Notes: generated by a model not told the origin, from the sequence alone. Positions 31,419 through 40,691 are shown, counted from the first letter of the stretch. The stretch is 64,000 nt of DNA from Marinobacter caseinilyticus (GCF_011074955.1 NZ_WUQJ01000019.1:109678-173677), one strand, 5' to 3'. Translations and numbers: made by a program.

Positions 31419-32372
31419 ATGCAAATCCGACTCGCCAATCCGCGCGGCTTCTGTGCCGGCGTCGATCGCGCCATTGAGATTGTAAACCGGGCGTTGGATG
31501 TGTTTGGTGCACCGATCTATGTGCGTCATGAGGTCGTCCACAATAAATTTGTGGTTAACAACCTGCGGGATCGAGGCGCGGTTTTTGTCGACGAACTGCA
31601 CGAGGTGCCCGATGATCGCTTGGTCATTTTCAGCGCTCATGGTGTGTCTCAGGCGGTCCAGCACGAAGCCGCCCGTCGAGGGCTGAAAGTGTTTGATGCC
31701 ACCTGTCCGCTGGTCACCAAGGTACATATGGAAGTCATGCGTTATAGCCGTGATGGCCACGAGTGTGTCCTGATCGGTCATCATGGCCACCCGGAAGTGG
31801 AAGGCACCATGGGGCAGTATGACCACAGTAAAGGTGGGGCTATTTATCTGGTTGAAGACGAAAGCGACGTGGCGGGTCTGGCCGTAAAAGATCCCTCGAA
31901 ATTGGCGTACGTGACCCAAACGACCTTGTCGATGGACGATACGGCCAAGGTCATCGATTCGTTGCGAGCAAGGTTCCCCAGGATACAGGGGCCCCGCAAG
32001 GACGACATCTGCTACGCCACCCAAAATCGCCAGGATGCCGTCAAGCAGCTTGCCGCCGATTGCGACCTGATGTTGGTGGTCGGCTCACCCAACAGTTCCA
32101 ACTCCAACCGCCTACGCGAGCTAGCCGAACGAATGGGCACCCCCGCGCATCTGATCGACGAAGCCGGACAAATTGACCCCAAATGGATCGACGGCAAGCA
32201 AGTTGTCGGTGTTACCGCTGGCGCGTCGGCGCCGGAAGTGCTGGTGAACGAAGTGATCGAGCGCTTGCGCGCGCTGGGCGGCGAAGTGCCTGAGGAAGTG
32301 GCGGGCCGTGAGGAGAACATCGTGTTCTCTATGCCGCGTGAGTTGCGTATTGATGCAGTAGAGGTGTCTTAG
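31419..32372 (+). CDS. ispH: 4-hydroxy-3-methylbut-2-enyl diphosphate reductase
   Basis: Last enzyme of the MEP isoprenoid pathway: reduces HMBPP to isopentenyl and dimethylallyl diphosphate using a 4Fe-4S cluster; cytoplasmic. 317 aa. Seen: the three cluster cysteines in [21 protein letters not shown] and [11 protein letters not shown], and the substrate-contact block [11 protein letters not shown]. Start: an in-frame TTG at 31407 exists, but ATG at 31419 ([14 protein letters not shown]) matches the family N-terminus. Its product feeds ispB at 20073. It is the gene that classically borders the minor pilin cluster in pseudomonads. Confidence 0.96.
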   Translation: MQIRLANPRGFCAGVDRAIEIVNRALDVFGAPIYVRHEVVHNKFVVNNLRDRGAVFVDELHEVPDDRLVIFSAHGVSQAVQHEAARRGLKVFDATCPLVTKVHMEVMRYSRDGHECVLIGHHGHPEVEGTMGQYDHSKGGAIYLVEDESDVAGLAVKDPSKLAYVTQTTLSMDDTAKVIDSLRARFPRIQGPRKDDICYATQNRQDAVKQLAADCDLMLVVGSPNSSNSNRLRELAERMGTPAHLIDEAGQIDPKWIDGKQVVGVTAGASAPEVLVNEVIERLRALGGEVPEEVAGREENIVFSMPRELRIDAVEVS

Positions 32373-32527
32373 TTTGTTTGCCTGACAAGGCCCGCAAAAT
32401 GGACCATGGTCACAGTGTTGCTGACCAACCTACCGATTGTCCCCCCTGAATGGCCGTTCGTCGTTAAGTCGTGGTACGCCCGCTGACCAATGTTTAATGT
32501 TCAACTACGTCTGAATGGAAGTGATTT

Positions 32528-33052
32528 ATGTCTCTAGCCTTAACTTCGCGAAGAAAATCTCAATCGGGTTTCACGCTCATCGAATTGATGGTCGTGATTG
32601 TCTTGATCGGTATTGCTGCCGCTTATGCGGTGCCATCTTTCACTCAGTTGATTGCCAATAACCGGGTGTCGTCTACGGTCAATGGTTTGGTTGGAACGCT
32701 CAATTTTGCCAGAAGCGAGGCAGTCAAAGCGGGACGAACGGTTAACGTGAGACCCGCCGATGGTGCGAGTTGGGACAGCGGCGTTATGGTTTGGCTGGAC
32801 GCGAATGGAGACAACATTTTTGCTGGTGCAGAAGAGTTGCGGCGTTACGAGGACTTTGACGACAGTCTAACTCTGGCGACGGCAGGAGCACTATCGCAGA
32901 TCGGCTTTCGAGGAAATGGTTTTCTTACGCCTTCACCAGCTACGACGTCGGAATTTGAGCTTAGTGTGAGCAGCCCAAATATAACTGGAAGCAGTTTCGT
33001 GTGCGTAGGTTTCTCTGGTCGCATAAGAACCGATAACTCTGCCTGTAATTAG
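32528..33052 (+). CDS. fimU: Minor type IV pilin, GspH/FimT family (FimU position)
   Basis: Minor pilin that helps prime pilus assembly at the inner membrane. 174 aa. Class III signal: basic leader of 14 residues ending in glycine, then FTLIELMVVIVLIGIAAAYAVPSF, with F15 as first mature residue and Glu at +5, followed by one hydrophobic helix. The C-terminus has the family cysteine-flanked end (SFVCVGFSGRIRTDNSACN). First gene of a cluster fimU-pilV-pilW-pilX-pilY1-pilE, after a 155-nt spacer from ispH. GGAAG precedes the ATG. FimT and FimU are hard to separate by sequence; FimU is chosen from its place before pilV. Confidence 0.85.
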   Translation: MSLALTSRRKSQSGFTLIELMVVIVLIGIAAAYAVPSFTQLIANNRVSSTVNGLVGTLNFARSEAVKAGRTVNVRPADGASWDSGVMVWLDANGDNIFAGAEELRRYEDFDDSLTLATAGALSQIGFRGNGFLTPSPATTSEFELSVSSPNITGSSFVCVGFSGRIRTDNSACN

Positions 33053-33066
33053 TAGGAACGAGCCTC

Positions 33067-33525
33067 ATGATAATTACGAAGTCCGCACAACGTGGCTTGA
33101 GCATGATTGAAGTGTTGATTGCGATGCTGATTTTTGCCATTGGCTTGCTTGGCGTGGCCGGCATGCAGAGCCTTGCACTGAAATCAACCAACAATTCGAA
33201 TGTCCGATCTTTGGTTAACATTCACGCCTACGAGATAGTTGAGCGCATGCGCGCGAATATGGGTGCGGTCGAGACCGGGCAGTACAACAGTGTTACTGCT
33301 ATCTCCGGCGCAACCAACTGCTTGCCAAGTTGTACACCTACCAACTTGGCAGCGTGGGACGCTGATGAGTGGCTTCAGAACCTCCAGGCGGATATTCCCG
33401 GTGCAACGGGATCCGTGAATTACGCGGGTGGTATTGCGGCAGTGACAATCAACTGGACAGAGCGAGGACTTGGCAACGACGCCGAAGCTCAGACGTATAC
33501 TCTGCGTGCGAGGATCGATCAATGA
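33067..33525 (+). CDS. pilV: Minor type IV pilin PilV
   Basis: Minor pilin of the PilVWX-PilY1 tip complex. 152 aa. Prepilin motif: ten-residue basic leader ending G10, then LSMIEVLIAMLIFAIGLLGVAGMQ with Glu at +5, the signature of PilV. The soluble domain has a cysteine pair (NCLPSC) and a short C-terminus. Its stop overlaps the pilW start (ATGA at 33522), so the two are translationally coupled. TAGGAA upstream acts as ribosome site. Confidence 0.92.
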   Translation: MIITKSAQRGLSMIEVLIAMLIFAIGLLGVAGMQSLALKSTNNSNVRSLVNIHAYEIVERMRANMGAVETGQYNSVTAISGATNCLPSCTPTNLAAWDADEWLQNLQADIPGATGSVNYAGGIAAVTINWTERGLGNDAEAQTYTLRARIDQ

Positions 33526-34571
33526 CTGGAACGAATCTTAGTAGGCAGTCTGGCGTGTCCCTGATTGAGTTTATGGTGGCAGGGGCTGTGGGACTAATAC
33601 TCACGGTTGGGCTGGTGCAAATCTTCGTCAGTAACCGTCAGGCCTTTGATACGACCGCCGCCAGTGCAAATGTGCAAGAGACGGCGAGGGTTGGCACTGA
33701 AATTGTTACAAAGGCGATTCGCAATGCGGATTATTGGGGGTGTGTGACCGGTGGCGCTGTGTTCAATAACCTTGATGACACTGGCGCCGGTTATGACGCC
33801 AACGTCTTGGGATTTGGTTCGGGGCTCGATGGCACCGACAATAATACCGACGGTACAGATAATATCGTCGACGGCACTGACACCGTTACCGTTCGCGGCA
33901 CCCGTGGCTCTGCGGGCATACAGATCGATGCACCGATGCCGAATTCCTCCGCCATACTAGATGTGACATCAACCAGCCTTTTAAGCGTGTCCGACATTCT
34001 CCTCATTAGCAACTGCCGCGGCGGGGATATTTTTCAGGTAACCCAACTTCCGACTGGCGGAGACAAAATTCAGCATAACTCCGGTGCAACGGTCACTCCC
34101 GGCAATGGCAAGAATAGCGGGACTTGCGCCGGTGGCGGTGGGGGTGCCAATTGCTTGTCTCAACTTTATGATGCAGGTGCTTCGGTCTTGTTGCCCTATA
34201 CCGAAACTTATTTTATTGGCACTGGTGCAGACGGACGTCCGGCGCTGTTCATGCGGCGGGGAGTGTTGACCGGTGGTACAGCCGGAGGCACGCAAGACAT
34301 AGAATTGATTGATGGCGTTCAGGATATGCAAATATTGTATGGAGAGGATACCAATGGCGACGGAAACACCAATGCATACAGAACCGCCGCTGCTGTTGCC
34401 GACATGGAGGATGTGATTGCGGTTCGTATCAGCCTGCTGATTCAGTCTGCACAAGATAATGTCTTCGATAGTGCGCAGGCCGTAACATTTAACGGAGCCG
34501 CTGTCGATGGCAGTGACCTACGTTTGCGCCGCGTCTACACCATGACATCGACCATCAGAAACAGGATGTAA
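33522..34571 (+). CDS. pilW: Minor type IV pilin PilW
   Basis: Minor pilin that links PilV/PilX/PilY1 in the tip complex. 349 aa, large for a pilin but usual for PilW. Leader of 11 residues ending in glycine, then VSLIEFMVAGAVGLILTVGLVQIF with Glu at +5. The soluble domain holds a low-complexity Asp/Asn/Thr/Gly run (DGTDNNTDGTDNIVDGTD, about residues 103-120) that may bind calcium or be a flexible loop. The reading frame is open further upstream, but the prepilin leader and the 4-nt overlap with pilV fix the start. Confidence 0.92.
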   Translation: MTGTNLSRQSGVSLIEFMVAGAVGLILTVGLVQIFVSNRQAFDTTAASANVQETARVGTEIVTKAIRNADYWGCVTGGAVFNNLDDTGAGYDANVLGFGSGLDGTDNNTDGTDNIVDGTDTVTVRGTRGSAGIQIDAPMPNSSAILDVTSTSLLSVSDILLISNCRGGDIFQVTQLPTGGDKIQHNSGATVTPGNGKNSGTCAGGGGGANCLSQLYDAGASVLLPYTETYFIGTGADGRPALFMRRGVLTGGTAGGTQDIELIDGVQDMQILYGEDTNGDGNTNAYRTAAAVADMEDVIAVRISLLIQSAQDNVFDSAQAVTFNGAAVDGSDLRLRRVYTMTSTIRNRM

Positions 34572-34574
34572 GCC

Positions 34575-35129
34575 GTGACTCATTTCCGTTTGTCGGTTGT
34601 CTGCAAGCAAACTGGGGCAGCCTTATTAACCAGCCTTTTAATTCTGTTAGTGCTTTCACTTTTGGCAATTGCTTCTATGCAGCGTGTCTCATTACAGGAA
34701 CGCATGGTGTCGGCAATACGGGATGGCCAGATTGCATTGGAGGCTGCAGAATACGCCGCCCGCGAGGCAGAGCGGGTGCTGGAAAACAACACAGTTACAT
34801 TGGGCAATTTTGGTGTTCTGAGTGGGCTGTACAATCAAGCAACCGCGCCCAATATATACGCTGCAACCACGTGGGCTAGCGGCAGCGGGTCACCTTCGGT
34901 TGCTGCCACAGGATTCCCAACCACGGAGTTAGCCGAAGTGCCCCGTTATCTGATTGAACATGTTGGTCAAGTGACGAATCAGGAGCAAATTAACGACCTT
35001 GCCGTTGGTAATTATGGCGGCGCAGGGTCTGCCGCTCCTCCAGAAGGTTTCCGCATTGTCGCTTGGAGTTCAGGTCGGACCGGTCAGTCGCGTCGAATCA
35101 TTGAGGTTTATTACGGGAAGGGCGGTTAG
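34575..35129 (+). CDS. pilX: Minor type IV pilin PilX
   Basis: Minor pilin of the GspK-like PilX family. 184 aa. GTG start with AGGATG about 7 nt upstream. Leader ends QTG, then AALLTSLLILLVLSLLAIASMQ: position +5 of the predicted mature protein is threonine, not glutamate, which is normal for PilX/GspK-type tip pilins and helps place it first in the fibre. QERMVSAIRDGQIALEAAEYA after the helix is the family pattern. It sits 3 nt after pilW. Confidence 0.9.
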   Translation: MTHFRLSVVCKQTGAALLTSLLILLVLSLLAIASMQRVSLQERMVSAIRDGQIALEAAEYAAREAERVLENNTVTLGNFGVLSGLYNQATAPNIYAATTWASGSGSPSVAATGFPTTELAEVPRYLIEHVGQVTNQEQINDLAVGNYGGAGSAAPPEGFRIVAWSSGRTGQSRRIIEVYYGKGG

Positions 35130-35155
35130 CCTTTTTCAGCATCGGAGTTCTGTTT

Positions 35156-38100
35156 ATGAACACACGCTATCGGCACACTTTAAACGTTCTAGCCGGATTG
35201 GTATTTACCCTGCCAGCCGCTGGTTACTCGGCGCTGGTCGAGCCGGCTGATGAACCACTGTTTCTCTCCGGCACTGTTAAACACAATGTAATGCTGGCGA
35301 TAGATGACTCAGGCAGCATGGACTTCGAGACCCTATTTAGCGCAAACGACGGCGCCCTCTGGTTGGATGAGAACGGTTCGTTCGTTAAATCAGATGGCAC
35401 CCTCAATGATGCTGGCGAGACAGGGGTTCTCTCACAGAGCAATGGTGGGAAATACACGTACATTATCCCTAATGGACGGAATGGCACCTATGACGGGAGA
35501 AAAATTCTATCGGGTCATTATGCCGTGCCGCCGATCAAACCGTTCGCGTTCGCAAGGAGCGGTGCATTCAACAAATCCTACTATGACCCAAATGTTCAGT
35601 ATGACCCATGGCCATCTTATGGCGGATTAACGTTTAATGACATTGAGCCCACGTCAGCACCATTTGATGCCAGACGCTCAAGTCAAACAAACTTGGATCT
35701 CACCGCAAATATTAATACTGCGGGTAAGGCCGACTGGGGTTTTACGGTTAGTGATGCTGATATGCCATGCACTGACGCGGGAGGTCGCTGCGGTTCAACG
35801 GGCACGAAGGACTATACTTATTTCCCCGCCCATTATTACGTGGTTCGCACCTCTGGGGAATATACTTACACGCCAACCTTGGGCGGCTCTGTCTATGACG
35901 CAACCAAGTCTGTTCTTCTAGAAGCCGAAGACGCCACAGTAATGGGTGCGTTTCAAAAGGCCTCGTCGCCAACCAGCACCATTTCGAATCTGACGCTTAT
36001 TGATTCAGCATCCGTGAATGACTACGCGGGTGTTGACGCTACAGTTGTCAGCTCACTCGATACACCGCCTTTGGCCAGTGTCAGTCAGTTGGATTTCAGT
36101 TTTGAGCCCAAGCAGGCCGGGGATCACGTTATTTGGCTTCGACGCCGCATGCCTGATGGGAATTCCGACTCATTCTGGTTAAACATGGTTGGAAAAGTTC
36201 AGGGAGACTTCACTGAAATCACGCCTGGGAATGAGACCTGGGTAACTTCCGCCGGTGAAGACTGGAACCAATGGTGGCAGGGACATACTGCAAGCGAAAG
36301 TTGGGTCTGGGAACCTTGGGCCAAATTGAACTTTTCGAGTGCGTTTTCCAGCGAAAGTTTAAGAATTCGCCACCGTGAAGCGAACGTTTACCTTGACCAA
36401 GTATTAATTACGCCGGAATTGGCCGAACCTGTTGGAGCGGTATCAACAACGTCAACACCGCGGGCAAGTGTTACCCGTAACTGTACTACCGATCCCGACC
36501 CCTCTCATTACGGTCAGTTTGTGGCCGATACCTCGCAGTTTTCTGGGGTAGACGCGATCGGTCCAGGAGGGGAGTGTTTGACGCGAGTGGACATAAAACC
36601 TATCACTTCATCCTATTCCTATACTGATGACACTGGCGCTAGCCAGTCGCGAACTTACGCGGAGGAAATTACCAATTTTGCCAACTGGTTTACCTATTAC
36701 CGCCGGAGACACCAATCCATCCGTGGCGGTCTGGCCAGCGCATTCCAGGGCCTCGGGGGCATTCAGGTTGGGTTGTTTTGGATCAACAACCGTCGGGATG
36801 TGTCCATGTATGATATGGACAGTTCGACGGACGTTACGGCCTTTCTTACTGAGCAGTACAATTACGTCAGCAGTGGGGGAACACCCAATCGTGAAGCCCT
36901 CAACCATGCAGCGTTGCAGTTGAAAAGAACCGACACTGACGCCCCTATTGCTCAGGAATGTCAAAAAAACTTCACGCTACTGTTTACGGATGGTTTTTCC
37001 GATAACAGCACGGTTGGCGGCATTAACAACGCAGATGGAAGTGCAGGCTCGCCGTATCAGGATGCTTACAGCAGTTCGCTGGGAGATATTGCGTACAAAT
37101 ATTACCTGGAAAACCTGAGGCCGGATCTGACCGTGGGTAAGGTTAGAGTTCCCTCCGGGTGTAATTTGGCAACGCCCGATGCGAGTCTTGATTGCAATGC
37201 CAATATTCACATGAATACTTATACGGCTGGCTTGGGCGCACAGGGACAAGTGTTTGGTGTTACGCACAACAATGTTGCCGACGCGTATTCAAATCCACCA
37301 ACCTGGCCGGATACAGGGACACGTGACAGGAGAATGATTGACGATCTTTACCATGCGTCGGTAAACGGCCGCGGCGAAATGTTCAATGCATCCACGCCAG
37401 CTGATTTGCGCCGTGAGTTGGCCTCCGCACTCCGGGATATTATTGCCTCGATCGGCAATGCATCGAGCGTATCATTTAACACGGGTACCTTGAATTCAGA
37501 CAGTCTTGTGTTCAGCGCTTCATTCAATTCTACCGCCTGGAGCGGTGATTTGTCCGCCCGAGCGCTGGATGCCAATACCGGCGACGTTGCCACGACTGCA
37601 TCGTGGAGTGCCGCCACACAACTCGACAACCAGGCTCCGGGAAACCGGGTGATCGTGACCTATTCCAATGACAGTGCCGATGGTGTGCCTTTCCGCTGGG
37701 ATCCCTTGGTTCTTGATACCGGTCAGATTGCCGATCTGGCTCGCTCAAATTTGCCGCTGGGCCTGCCAGATTTGACGTTGGCCGAACGCCGTTTGAATTA
37801 CCTTCGCGGCACCAGGACTGGCGAAGGTCAGGCGTTTCGGAATCGCGCCAATGTGCTCGGCGATATTGTCCACTCAACCCCCCTATTTGTAGGGGATCCG
37901 AAATTGGATTGGCCGGATGCTGGTAATTTTGGTGTGGCTGGTGATCGTTACTCGAGATTTAAGAATATTACCGCGAGAGGCCGCACGCCTGTCATTTACG
38001 TGGGCTCCAACGATGGTATGCTTCACGGCTTTAACGGCAAGGCGTTGACGACCGATGGCGGTGGCCAGGAAATTCTTGGTTATGTTCCACGCTCTGTATT

Positions 38101-39460
38101 CTCAACTGATTCCGGTGCCGGTCTCAGTTATCTAACACAGCCAGATTACGGGCATCGATATTACGTTGACCTCACACCCCAGGCCGTTGACATATACACC
38201 AAGGCATCACCCACAGGCAGTGCCGCCTGGAGGACTGCGTTAATTGGCGGTTTGCGGAACGGTGGCGTTGGGTTTTTCGCCTTGGACGTAACCGATCCCA
38301 GTACTTTTTCTGAAGCGAACGCGGACGATCTGGTTTTGTGGGAATTCAACGAGAATCACGACCGACGATTAAATTACGCTTTGAGCGAGCCCTCGGTGGG
38401 GCTTATGCCTAACGGTCGTTGGGCCTTGATACTGGGGAATGGACTGTCAAACGGTACAGATCCTCTGGATGAAAAGACCGGTGTTTTCATCGTCTACATG
38501 GATGGTGGCCTATCGGGATCCTGGACTGAGGGGGCGGACTATGAGTTCATCGAATTGGCCGATACTGGTGGTTTATCTGCGGTGCAGCCAATAGACACCG
38601 ATGGCGACTCAATCATTGATCGTGTGTACGGCGGCGACCAGTCTGGAAATATGTGGGTCGTGGATGTGAGTTCTTCGAATTCTGGTCAGTGGGAATCTGC
38701 CTTCAAGGATGGAAACAGCGCTGGTGCTTTACCTGTGCCGCTCTATACGGCCACAGACAGCGTGGGCAATCCTCAGCCAATATCCACACGCCCTTTGGTG
38801 ATCCGAAACGTCAATGCACCGGCGGGTAGCGAAGGCAGCAATGGCGAGAACTACATGGTGTACTTTGGCACCGGTCGTTACTTCACTCAAGGCGATGCAA
38901 GTGACACGTCCTTACAGACATTTTATGGTGTTTGGGATCGTGGCGATCCAGCACTTGTCAGGACAAACTTGGTAGACCAGACCCTCAGTGAGGTTGTCAC
39001 CGCTACAAAACGGCTTAGAAAGAGCAGCAGCAGCCTGATTGATTGGGACAACTCCAGTGGTAACGGGCGAGAGTATGGCTGGCGCATGGATTTGCCTGAA
39101 TCAGGTGAGCGAGTCATCAATCCTGCTCAACTCCGCGGTGAAATTGTTTTTTTTGAAACATTCACACCATCTCAATCCGCCTGTGAAGGCGGTGGGTCCT
39201 CTTGGTTAATGTCAGTGGACCAGGATGGTTCGAATCCCGAAAAGCCGATATTTGATACCAACGGTGATGGATTGATTGATAGTAATGACGGTCTGTACGT
39301 TGGTGAAAAGAGCAATAATCAAGGCACGGGTGGAACCGCTTTTCTTGACGACTACCAGTACCTCAATACGCCAGAAAAGCCAGAGAAACGTGAAGTTGAG
39401 GTCGGCGAATCCGGGCAACGTACAGGGCGCCTTGGTTGGCAGGAACTGTTGGAGCCATAA
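35156..39460 (+). CDS. pilY1: Type IV pilus tip adhesin PilY1
   Basis: Large secreted tip adhesin and mechanosensor. 1434 aa. Order seen: signal peptide (about 1-26); first von Willebrand A strand with MIDAS DDSGSMD (residues 50-56); a roughly 160-residue insert (about 254-416) that opens LEAEDATVMG and closes VYLDQVLITPE, resembling CBM6/35-type carbohydrate-binding modules; the rest of the VWA domain (T576 in GGTPN, D612 in FTDG); then a C-terminal PilC/PilY1 beta-propeller with calcium loop DTDGDSIIDRVYGGD (from residue 1147), a second DTNGDGLIDSND loop (from 1367), and the usual GRLGWQELL end. Calcium binding in the propeller controls pilus retraction in Pseudomonas. GGAG precedes the ATG. 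No pilY2 follows. Confidence 0.93.
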   Translation: MNTRYRHTLNVLAGLVFTLPAAGYSALVEPADEPLFLSGTVKHNVMLAIDDSGSMDFETLFSANDGALWLDENGSFVKSDGTLNDAGETGVLSQSNGGKYTYIIPNGRNGTYDGRKILSGHYAVPPIKPFAFARSGAFNKSYYDPNVQYDPWPSYGGLTFNDIEPTSAPFDARRSSQTNLDLTANINTAGKADWGFTVSDADMPCTDAGGRCGSTGTKDYTYFPAHYYVVRTSGEYTYTPTLGGSVYDATKSVLLEAEDATVMGAFQKASSPTSTISNLTLIDSASVNDYAGVDATVVSSLDTPPLASVSQLDFSFEPKQAGDHVIWLRRRMPDGNSDSFWLNMVGKVQGDFTEITPGNETWVTSAGEDWNQWWQGHTASESWVWEPWAKLNFSSAFSSESLRIRHREANVYLDQVLITPELAEPVGAVSTTSTPRASVTRNCTTDPDPSHYGQFVADTSQFSGVDAIGPGGECLTRVDIKPITSSYSYTDDTGASQSRTYAEEITNFANWFTYYRRRHQSIRGGLASAFQGLGGIQVGLFWINNRRDVSMYDMDSSTDVTAFLTEQYNYVSSGGTPNREALNHAALQLKRTDTDAPIAQECQKNFTLLFTDGFSDNSTVGGINNADGSAGSPYQDAYSSSLGDIAYKYYLENLRPDLTVGKVRVPSGCNLATPDASLDCNANIHMNTYTAGLGAQGQVFGVTHNNVADAYSNPPTWPDTGTRDRRMIDDLYHASVNGRGEMFNASTPADLRRELASALRDIIASIGNASSVSFNTGTLNSDSLVFSASFNSTAWSGDLSARALDANTGDVATTASWSAATQLDNQAPGNRVIVTYSNDSADGVPFRWDPLVLDTGQIADLARSNLPLGLPDLTLAERRLNYLRGTRTGEGQAFRNRANVLGDIVHSTPLFVGDPKLDWPDAGNFGVAGDRYSRFKNITARGRTPVIYVGSNDGMLHGFNGKALTTDGGGQEILGYVPRSVFSTDSGAGLSYLTQPDYGHRYYVDLTPQAVDIYTKASPTGSAAWRTALIGGLRNGGVGFFALDVTDPSTFSEANADDLVLWEFNENHDRRLNYALSEPSVGLMPNGRWALILGNGLSNGTDPLDEKTGVFIVYMDGGLSGSWTEGADYEFIELADTGGLSAVQPIDTDGDSIIDRVYGGDQSGNMWVVDVSSSNSGQWESAFKDGNSAGALPVPLYTATDSVGNPQPISTRPLVIRNVNAPAGSEGSNGENYMVYFGTGRYFTQGDASDTSLQTFYGVWDRGDPALVRTNLVDQTLSEVVTATKRLRKSSSSLIDWDNSSGNGREYGWRMDLPESGERVINPAQLRGEIVFFETFTPSQSACEGGGSSWLMSVDQDGSNPEKPIFDTNGDGLIDSNDGLYVGEKSNNQGTGGTAFLDDYQYLNTPEKPEKREVEVGESGQRTGRLGWQELLEP

Positions 39461-39462
39461 GT

Positions 39463-39495
39463 CATTTAGCCCACTGCCCTGTAGTGGGCTAAATG
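39463..39495 (+). other. Strong stem-loop between pilY1 and pilE
   Basis: CATTTAGCCCACT (39463-39475) pairs perfectly with AGTGGGCTAAATG (39483-39495), a 13-bp stem with a 7-nt loop, starting 2 nt after the pilY1 stop. No T tract follows, so it is more likely a partial terminator, a processing site or a 3'-end protector than a full terminator. Confidence 0.65.
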
Positions 39496-39540
39496 CACTT
39501 ATTAAGTATTGGTCAATTGGACTCTAAATTGGTGATCAAG

Positions 39541-39939
39541 ATGTTTCGAAAGGTAGGTGGGCAAACAGGTTTTACGTTACTTGAGTTGATGGTTGTGGTT
39601 GCCGTTATCGGCATACTGGCGGCGATTGCCGTACCTAGGTATGAACAATATGTGAGGGACGCTCGGGCAACAGATGCGAAAGGCGCGCTTATGGCTCTTG
39701 CGAGTCGTCTTGAGCGGTTTCACACCCAGAATTCAACATACACTGGGGCTGTGCTGGGCGCTGGAGGGATATTTCCTGCCGAAGCCCCGATAGAAGGCAC
39801 TCCAAAATATTACGATCTGGTGATCGTTGCGGCGAACACAAATGCCACCAGCTTTCGAATTGAGGCGCAGCCAAAAAACGGCCAAGGTGGCAATACATTT
39901 GCCTTACTCTCGACCGGCCAGCGGATAGACTGGGAGTAG
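39541..39939 (+). CDS. pilE: Minor type IV pilin PilE
   Basis: PilE-type minor pilin. 132 aa from the chosen start. Ten-residue leader ending in glycine (MFRKVGGQTG), then FTLLELMVVVAVIGILAAIAVPRYEQYV with Glu at +5, the classic type IVa N-terminus. An in-frame ATG at 39493 would add 16 residues, but that codon lies inside the strong hairpin and would give an overlong leader; ATG 39541 has GGTG 6 nt upstream. Last gene of the minor-pilin cluster; only 2 nt separate its stop from that of the convergent FimT-like gene. Major pilin is unlikely because of location and the lack of a disulfide loop. Confidence 0.9.
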   Translation: MFRKVGGQTGFTLLELMVVVAVIGILAAIAVPRYEQYVRDARATDAKGALMALASRLERFHTQNSTYTGAVLGAGGIFPAEAPIEGTPKYYDLVIVAANTNATSFRIEAQPKNGQGGNTFALLSTGQRIDWE

Positions 39940-39941
39940 AG

Positions 39942-40514
39942 CTAGGGATCATTCGTGCAGGTAATGGCCTGGCCGTCGGAACCTTCGACAATACCATCCC
40001 CGTCCCTGTCCTGCGCGTGTCCCAGGCGGCCTCCCATGTTGATGCGAAGCTGAATTGCGTTGGTGTCCATGTTGTTGTCTGGACACCAAATGATGTTTCC
40101 GATGGCCGAGCGCGCCATGCCAGTGGCTCGGTACCCAAAGTAGCGACGATTTGCGGTATTGATTGTGAGCCGGCCAGTTGATGGTGGTCCGATGGTGCGT
40201 AAGATCTGATTTTGTTGTCTTAGCTGCCGTGTTCTGTCTGGGTCGCGAAACAGAATGATGGGTTTTGACCAATCACGGCTACATAGTCCATGGATGTCGA
40301 GCGGGCAGATAGTGACTGAGGTGCCTTCCTGAATAGCGATAGTTCTGGCTAAATTAAATCCGGATATCAGATTGGTTATTGTGGTTCGTTTGTGGGAGCT
40401 TTCAACAAGATTTAAAATGCCGGGAAGGGCAATGCCCGAGGCTATGGCCATCAGGGCCATAACTATCAGAACTTCAAGTAAGGTGTATCCTGGCGTGTCC
40501 ATACTGGAATTCAT
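39942..40514 (-). CDS. GspH/FimT-family pilin-like protein
   Basis: Second FimT-type minor pilin, on the opposite strand to the cluster. 190 aa. Short nine-residue leader ending in G9, then YTLLEVLIVMALMAIASGIALPGI with Glu at +5. Soluble domain: WCPDNN and the end GQAITCTNDP hold cysteines, and DRDGDGIVEGSD is an EF-hand-like acidic loop. In Pseudomonas fimT lies beside pilR, in the same direction as the minor pilins; here it is inverted and lies just downstream of pilR. FimT in some species binds DNA for natural transformation, which is a possible role (inference). An in-frame ATG at 40502 would shorten the leader to five residues. Confidence 0.85.
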   Translation of the reverse strand: MNSSMDTPGYTLLEVLIVMALMAIASGIALPGILNLVESSHKRTTITNLISGFNLARTIAIQEGTSVTICPLDIHGLCSRDWSKPIILFRDPDRTRQLRQQNQILRTIGPPSTGRLTINTANRRYFGYRATGMARSAIGNIIWCPDNNMDTNAIQLRINMGGRLGHAQDRDGDGIVEGSDGQAITCTNDP

Positions 40515-40691
40515 CTCTTATACGTCCTGTATTTAGAGTTAAAGGGTTCTAATCGATATCCATCACCCTTTCAGACGTCATGTCCGGGCGGGGGATGATA
40601 GCTGTTTTGGGTTTGTAGTTGCTGCAAGCGATATCAGTGACAAGGTGTGAGTGATTGGCCTTCTACGCTGCTGCATCTGTCCGAACGATTG

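Noticed and set aside
32480..32500. Possible sigma-54 promoter (TGGTACG...GCTG) before fimU
   Set aside because: The GG to GC distance is too short for the -24/-12 arrangement, so PilR/sigma-54 control of this cluster is not supported here.
33369..33521. Extended N-terminus for PilW starting inside pilV
   Set aside because: It would bury the prepilin leader 51 residues in; the 4-nt overlapping ATG at 33522 gives a correct class III leader.
39493..39540. Earlier ATG for PilE
   Set aside because: It lies in the 3' arm of the hairpin and would make a 26-residue leader before the prepilin cleavage glycine.
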